Positions 54,024 to 59,044 of a DNA stretch of 59,044 nt are shown here, in pieces. A model generated the notes under the pieces. It had not been told where the DNA came from. It saw nothing but the letters and a program-made list of their open reading frames with translations, and did no database searches. Both the position numbers and the translations under genes were made by a program. How positions within the stretch are numbered: position 1 is the first letter of the stretch; every line of letters starts with the position of its first letter. Origin of the DNA: 66-474 sp035606235 (GTDB lineage Bacteria > Pseudomonadota > Gammaproteobacteria > Xanthomonadales > Rhodanobacteraceae); assembly GCA_035606235.1 (NCBI GenBank), contig DATNFU010000052.1, positions 1 to 59,044 on the forward strand, read 5' to 3'.

Positions 54024-54392
54024 TTGCCGCCTATCACGGCACGTGCCCATAGTGCAGGCCATGGATGACCGTGTTGATCGAGCATCGGCGCCGTCGTATG
54101 GCGCCGAGCATCGCAGCGACGAGCGGGAGCAAGGCGCGACTGTTTGAGCACAGGGATGTGCGAGTTCGCGCCGGCCGGCTTGGCGCGAGAAGCGCAGGGT
54201 AGTCGAGCCAAGCGGACGTTGGCGAGACCGTCATGCCGGACGCCATTGGCTTTGGTTACTTTCCCCGCAAGGAAAGTAACCCGCGCCGTGGGACGGCGCG
54301 GAAAAGACATGGAGGTCGTGCTGCAATGTGTAGACCGAGACACTGAGTCCCGGTTTTCGCCGGGATGACGGGAAGGTGGTATCGCTGAAATC
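54024..54392. repeat. Intergenic composite repeat (copy c of GGCCATGGATGRCC family)
   Basis: 369 bp between the rubrerythrin and Fe-S genes. Holds the core GCAGGCCATGGATGACC (54054-54070), a 24-bp stretch (54127-54150) identical to 7245-7268 inverted, and a perfect hairpin with arms GGTTACTTTCC (54254-54264) and GGAAAGTAACC (54271-54281). A second hairpin GCGCCGT/ACGGCGC and a CCCGG/CCGGG palindrome follow. No supportable ORF. This type of TTTGGTTACTTTC repeat is widespread in Xanthomonadaceae genomes. It may end the oxyR-rbr transcript or separate it from the next gene. Confidence 0.7.
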
Positions 54393-55736
54393 ATGCCCAA
54401 CGAAACCCCCACCACCCGCGAGGGCAGCCTCGACGCACCGACGCGACACTCGATTGCGTGGCGCGATGACGCGTTCTGGAACCAGGACGCTCTCGATGCG
54501 GAACTTGAGCGTGTGTTCAACATCTGCCACGGCTGCCGGCGCTGCGTCAGCCTCTGCCACGCATTCCCCACGTTGTTCGATTTGATCGACGAATCGTCGA
54601 CCATGGAAATCGATGGCGTGGACAAGGCGGATTACGCCAAGGTGGTCGAGCAGTGTTATCTGTGTGACCTGTGTTACCAGACCAAATGTCCCTATGTACC
54701 GCCGCATCCGTGGAACGTGGATTTCCCGCACCTGATGCTGCGCGCCAAGGCCGTGGAGTTCAAAGAACACGGCGCGGATTTCGGATCGAAGGTGCTTTCC
54801 AGCACCACCACCGTCGGGCGGATCGCCTCCATTCCGGTCGTCGCCGAAACGGTGAACGCGCTCAACCGCAGTTCTTCCGCGCGCAAGCTGCTCGAGAAAA
54901 CACTGCACGTGCATCTCGAGGCCCGGGTGCCGGAATACCAGCATCCGCGCGGCCGCAAACGGCTGCGAAAACTGGGTGGCGAAGGTGACGCGGAGCCCGC
55001 CGGCCGCACGAACGGGCGCGTCGCGATCTTCGCCACCTGCTATTGCGACAGCGTGCTGCCGGCAGTGCTGGAAGATCTCGCCGCGGTGTTTGCGCACAAC
55101 CGGGTCGTGACCAAGTTGATCGAACGCGAAACCTGCTGCGGCATGCCGAAGCTCGAGTTGGGCGACTTGAAGTGCATCGAACGGTACAAGAATGAAAACA
55201 TCCCGGTACTTGCCGCGGCGGTGCGCGAAGGCTTCGATCTGACCGCCGCGATCCCTTCCTGCGTGTTGATGTTCAAGCAGGAACTGCCGCTGCTGTTTCC
55301 GGAAGACGAGGATGTGCAACTCGTCAGGCGCGCGTTCTTCGATCCCTTCGAATACCTGATGGAACGCCACAAGGCCGGTCTGCTTAAAACCGATTTCAGG
55401 AATCCGCTGGGCAAGGTCGCCTGGCACGTCGCCTGCCACCAGCGCGTGCAGAACATCGGCCCGAAAACGCGCGAGATCCTTTCGCTGATCCCGGATACCG
55501 AAATCACAACGATCGAGCGCTGCTCCGGCCACGACGGGACCTATGGGGTGCGCAGCGAGACTTACCCGCTCGCGCGCAAGATCGCCAAACCGGTGGAGAT
55601 GCGCATCAGGCAATCGGAAGCGCCGATACTGACCAGCGATTGCCCGATGGCCGGCGCGCATCTGGCACATGGGCTGGATGATCGGCCCGCGCAGACCCAT
55701 CCGTTGACGTTGCTGCGGAAGGCGTACGGGATCTGA
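54393..55736 (+). CDS. GlpC/HdrD-like Fe-S oxidoreductase
   Basis: 447 aa. An N-terminal pair of [4Fe-4S] motifs: C45-HG-C-RR-C-VSL-C55 and C88-YL-C-DL-C94 followed by CP at 99. Two cysteine-rich CCG-type domains follow: ATCYC...ETCCGMPK and HVACHQRVQNIG...RCSGHDGTYG. This layout is shared with GlpC, HdrD and glycolate oxidase GlcF; no membrane helix or flavin domain is present. Lying after a rubredoxin-less rubrerythrin and before DUF3501, it is a candidate electron-delivery protein for that peroxidase (inference). It has no FAD, so it must take electrons from another partner. Confidence 0.8.
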   Translation: MPNETPTTREGSLDAPTRHSIAWRDDAFWNQDALDAELERVFNICHGCRRCVSLCHAFPTLFDLIDESSTMEIDGVDKADYAKVVEQCYLCDLCYQTKCPYVPPHPWNVDFPHLMLRAKAVEFKEHGADFGSKVLSSTTTVGRIASIPVVAETVNALNRSSSARKLLEKTLHVHLEARVPEYQHPRGRKRLRKLGGEGDAEPAGRTNGRVAIFATCYCDSVLPAVLEDLAAVFAHNRVVTKLIERETCCGMPKLELGDLKCIERYKNENIPVLAAAVREGFDLTAAIPSCVLMFKQELPLLFPEDEDVQLVRRAFFDPFEYLMERHKAGLLKTDFRNPLGKVAWHVACHQRVQNIGPKTREILSLIPDTEITTIERCSGHDGTYGVRSETYPLARKIAKPVEMRIRQSEAPILTSDCPMAGAHLAHGLDDRPAQTHPLTLLRKAYGI

Positions 55737-55743
55737 GATGCCT

Positions 55744-55766
55744 GTCGCGCGCGGGCGCGCTCCTAC
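55744..55766 (-). repeat. GTAG-type REP element
   Basis: Minus strand GTAGGAGCGCGCCCGCGCGC followed by GAC. Lies between the Fe-S gene and DUF3501, 20 bp before the DUF3501 start. Confidence 0.7.
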
Positions 55767-55785
55767 AAAGCTCCAGGATTCACCC

Positions 55786-56367
55786 ATGCAACCACTCACC
55801 TCTTCCGATCTCCTCTCCCTCGAAGCCTACGCCCGCGAGCGCGATGCCTTTCGTGCGCGCGCAATCGCCCACAAGAAGTCCCGCAAAGTGCACCTTGGCG
55901 CGCATATCACCTTGCTGTTCGAAGATCGCCTGACCACCCAGTATCAGGTGCAGGAAATCCTGCGCGCCGAAAAGATTTTCGAAGCAGCGGGCATCGCGGA
56001 AGAGCTGGAAGCCTACAACCCGCTGATTCCGGATGGCCGCAATCTGAAAGCGACCATGCTGATCGAATACGAGGACGTGGAGCTGCGCAAGCGCGAACTG
56101 GCGCGGCTGCGCGGCATCGAGCACGAGATCCTGTTGCAGGTGGAAGGTCACCCGCCGGTGAAAGCGATCGCCGATGAAGACCTGCCACGCAGCAACGAGG
56201 AGAAAACCTCAGCCGTGCATTTTCTGCGCTTCGAACTGGATCAGGCGATGATCGCGGATTTCAGGCACGGCGCCGCAGTGGTGCTGCGCATTGAGCATCC
56301 CGCCGATCGGGTCGAGCAGCGCTTGAGCGACCGCCAACGCTTGGCGCTGGCAGCGGATTTCGATTGA
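55786..56367 (+). CDS. DUF3501 family protein
   Basis: 193 aa, no signal peptide. Typical DUF3501 features: KSRKVHLGAHITLLFEDRLTTQYQVQEILRAEKI and EELEAYNPLIPDGRNLKATMLIEY, and a C-terminal RIEHPADRVEQRLSDRQRLALAADF. Function unknown. In beta- and gammaproteobacteria it is recurrently beside a rubrerythrin and a GlpC-like Fe-S protein, as here, so it is probably a third component of that module. 49 bp after the Fe-S gene, likely same transcript. Confidence 0.88.
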   Translation: MQPLTSSDLLSLEAYARERDAFRARAIAHKKSRKVHLGAHITLLFEDRLTTQYQVQEILRAEKIFEAAGIAEELEAYNPLIPDGRNLKATMLIEYEDVELRKRELARLRGIEHEILLQVEGHPPVKAIADEDLPRSNEEKTSAVHFLRFELDQAMIADFRHGAAVVLRIEHPADRVEQRLSDRQRLALAADFD

Positions 56368-56431
56368 GCTTCGGCGGTGTAATGTGCGCTCCACGCACTC
56401 CATCCACGCGAACGCTGCAGGGGAATCGGCA

Positions 56432-57037
56432 ATGGCGAACAAGGGCTGGCTGCTGCTGGCGCTGGCGGCGACGCTCTACGGCGGCTGGTCGTGGATGCAG
56501 TACCGGCCGATCCATCGCCCCGACGGTGTGATCGCGCCGGCTGATCCGGCGCAGACGAATTTCGACTCGCCGCAAACGCCGATCCCGTTCAAGGATGCGG
56601 CGTTGCAGCCGCTGGCGAGTTTTGCGCTGACCGCGCGCGTACTTTCGCGCGATGACTATCACTTCGATGCGGAATCGGATCTGTCGCCCACCGATCTCGC
56701 ATTCGGCTGGGGCCGCATGTCCGACAGCGCGGTGTTGCGCGCGATCACCATCGATCAGGGTGGTCGTTTCTACAGCTGGCAGGTGCGCAGCTTTCCGATT
56801 CCCCGCCGCGAAATCGAAACCCACAGTGCCAACATGCATATGATCCCGGCCGATGCGCGGGTCGCGCGCGCGCTGAAGCGTGTGCGCGTCGGCGACGTGG
56901 TCACGCTCGAGGGTGTGCTGGTCGAAGCCGACAAACCGGGCGGCTGGCGCTGGCGCAGTTCGTTGACGCGCGACGATGTGGGCGATGGCGCGTGCGAAGT
57001 GGTGTATGTGCGCGACCTGACCATCGCTCCGCGCTGA
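56432..57037 (+). CDS. Membrane-anchored protein of unknown function
   Basis: 201 aa. N-terminal uncleaved helix (KGWLLLALAATLYGGWSWM), then a beta-rich soluble part with LSRDDYHFDAESDLSPTDLAFGWGRMSDSAVLRAITIDQGGRFYSWQ and VGDVVTLEGVLVEADKPGGWRWRSSLTRDDVGDGACEVVYV. I recall similar sequences in other proteobacteria, with no named family. The last part looks like an OB-fold-type barrel with a Cys. It faces the periplasm if the anchor is standard. Lies 64 bp after DUF3501. Two hairpins and a T-run follow. Confidence 0.65.
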   Translation: MANKGWLLLALAATLYGGWSWMQYRPIHRPDGVIAPADPAQTNFDSPQTPIPFKDAALQPLASFALTARVLSRDDYHFDAESDLSPTDLAFGWGRMSDSAVLRAITIDQGGRFYSWQVRSFPIPRREIETHSANMHMIPADARVARALKRVRVGDVVTLEGVLVEADKPGGWRWRSSLTRDDVGDGACEVVYVRDLTIAPR

Positions 57038-57054
57038 GCGCTGGTGCGGGATGC

Positions 57055-57100
57055 GCGTGCGCCAAGCGCACGCCATGGCCCGGTGCCATCATCTTTTTTT
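57055..57100 (+). terminator. Double hairpin with T-run
   Basis: A perfect 8-bp stem GCGTGCGC-CAA-GCGCACGC (57055-57073) precedes a smaller ATGGC/GCCAT stem (57075-57089) and seven Ts (57094-57100). Ends the plus-strand transcript ahead of the convergent apt gene. Confidence 0.7.
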
Positions 57101-57112
57101 CGCAAACCCGCA

Positions 57113-57670
57113 TCAATAACGCAGCAACGCGTGCAATGACGCGCCATCCTGCCACCGCGCGCGGCCGCCCAGAAAGGCCAGCTCGATCACCACGCACGCG
57201 CCGAGGATTTCCGCATCGAGCTGCGTAGCAAGGGCGCGAGCGGCCAGCAGAGTGCCGCCGGTGGCGAGCACATCATCCACGATAAGCACACGCGCGCCAG
57301 GCTCCAGCGCATCCACGTGCGCCTCCAGCCGTGCCATGCCGTATTCCAGTTCGTAATCCACACCGATGGTTTTCCCCGGCAGCTTGCCGGCCTTGCGCAG
57401 CGGCACGAAACCCGCATCCAACGCGTGTGCGACCGCGGCGCCGAAAATGAAGCCGCGCGACTCGACGCCCAGCACCGCGTCGACCCGGCGGGCACGCCAG
57501 GGCGAAACCAGTGCATCGATGCAGATCGCGAACGCACCGGGGTCGGCCAGCAGCGGGGTGATGTCCTTGAATACCACGCCAGGCTTCGGGAAATCGGGGA
57601 TGTCGCGGACGTATTTCGCCAGTGCGTGCATTGGCGGACGCCTTGCCACGCTGGAAGCATTGAGGTTCAT
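57113..57670 (-). CDS. apt: Adenine phosphoribosyltransferase
   Basis: 185 aa. Salvages adenine to AMP with PRPP. Family motifs: IPDFPKPGVVFKDITPLL (about 23-40), ESRGFIFGAAVAHAL, VDYELEYG and the PRPP-binding VLIVDDVLATGGTL (about 131-144). The ATG at 57670 is preferred since it overlaps the DUF2007 stop by 4 bp (ATGA); the ATG at MHALAKY, 13 codons later, is the alternative. Convergent with the preceding gene's terminator. Confidence 0.95.
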   Translation of the reverse strand: MNLNASSVARRPPMHALAKYVRDIPDFPKPGVVFKDITPLLADPGAFAICIDALVSPWRARRVDAVLGVESRGFIFGAAVAHALDAGFVPLRKAGKLPGKTIGVDYELEYGMARLEAHVDALEPGARVLIVDDVLATGGTLLAARALATQLDAEILGACVVIELAFLGGRARWQDGASLHALLRY

Positions 57671-57939
57671 GCCGGAGCGGGCTGCAAGCCGGATGCCAAT
57701 TGTTCGCCGGCGGCCGCGGGCTCGGTCGATTTCGGGCGTTCAGCTTCAAGGGTGGCCACGATTTTCGCGGCATGCTCCACGTCATCGTCGGCTACCACCA
57801 CCGAAATCAGAGCGTTGGCAAGCAGATGAATCCCGGCCAGATATTCGCCATTGATGAAGGCGCGCACGCCATCGGCCTCCAGCGCATCCTTGACCAGCGT
57901 GGCCTCGATGAGATTCGTGGCGCGATAAGCGATGTGCAT
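57667..57939 (-). CDS. DUF2007 putative signal-transducing protein
   Basis: 90 aa. MHIAYRATNLIEATLVKDALEADGVRAFINGEYLAGIHLL matches the DUF2007 family, a small ACT/PII-like fold with unknown ligand. Its gene overlaps apt by 4 bp (ATGA) and is first in the unit. Divergent from glnS, with 187 bp between. Confidence 0.85.
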   Translation of the reverse strand: MHIAYRATNLIEATLVKDALEADGVRAFINGEYLAGIHLLANALISVVVADDDVEHAAKIVATLEAERPKSTEPAAAGEQLASGLQPAPA

Positions 57940-58126
57940 GGCATCAAGCTATCCCTGTGGGCCTTCGCGCGCAAGCAAAGTTGACAGGCACACCACCATC
58001 CTGGCTGGAGATCGGTCTGAATCAAGGGCCGATGTGACCAGCGGGTTCGATCGCCCGCCGCCATGGCAATGGGAGCGGCACGCTCCGCTAAACTTGCATG
58101 CTTCACGAATGATCCGAGCGGTACTC

Positions 58127-59044
<918 letters not shown>

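Noticed and set aside
54024..54392. Possible degraded gene between rubrerythrin and the Fe-S protein
   Set aside because: No frame shows protein features; the sequence is explained by a repeat family with copies elsewhere and strong hairpins.

Overview
The window is about 59 kb of GC-rich chromosome, roughly 63-66% by eye, packed with housekeeping genes. The gene set and order point to a gammaproteobacterium of the Xanthomonadales, probably the Rhodanobacteraceae. The clues are petABC next to sspA-sspB, an ahpD-ahpC/oxyR locus, a gcvPB-type glycine decarboxylase subunit, a miaB...phoH-ybeY-corC cluster and GTAG-headed REP elements. This placement is inferred from gene content; no rRNA is present. 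I see no prophage, transposase, CRISPR array or plasmid functions. The window opens inside a TPR-protein gene and closes inside glnS.

Layout. 1-7.1 kb: TPR protein, FimT-like pseudopilin, a 26-codon ORF, tRNA-Asn, ppnN, marC, an SDR coupled to grxD, and sodB. 7.5-17.9 kb: a large GH17-GT2 beta-glucan synthase, purK/purE, a Trm112-like protein, DUF1631, nadC, a double-FHA membrane protein, a DUF3301 protein and sspB. 18-25.6 kb: sspA, cytochrome bc1 (petABC), a DegS-like protease, a membrane protein of lower GC, and a lytic transglycosylase. 25.8-36 kb: miaB, a divergent four-gene TetR/HlyD/ABC export operon, phoH-ybeY-corC, a DUF4105 (Lnb-like) protein and a CorA-like transporter. 36-48 kb: lgt, rlmI, a DUF255 thioredoxin-fold protein, lemA with two TPM-domain genes, dgkA, gcvPB, a DUF3311/SSS symporter pair and prmC. 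48-59 kb: an M1 aminopeptidase, a peroxide-defence island, apt, a DUF2007 protein and glnS.

The most coherent system is the peroxide island at 51.0-56.4 kb: ahpD and ahpC on the minus strand; oxyR, a rubrerythrin without rubredoxin domain, a GlpC/HdrD-like Fe-S protein and DUF3501 on the plus strand. Two OxyR-type boxes (ATAG-N7-CTAT-N7-ATAG-N7-CTAT pattern) flank oxyR. One abuts a predicted ahpC -35 and overlaps a predicted oxyR promoter. The other covers the oxyR stop codon and abuts a predicted rubrerythrin -35. This suggests one regulon joining a classical AhpCD peroxidase to a second, poorly described rubrerythrin/Fe-S/DUF3501 module.

Other points of note: a DUF4105/Lnb-like gene follows corC, where lnt is usual; the TAG heads of four REP elements form the stop codons of the adjoining genes; a 37-codon ORF bridges pepN and prmC with ATGA overlaps at both ends; and several unrelated families of intergenic palindromic repeats are scattered through the window.
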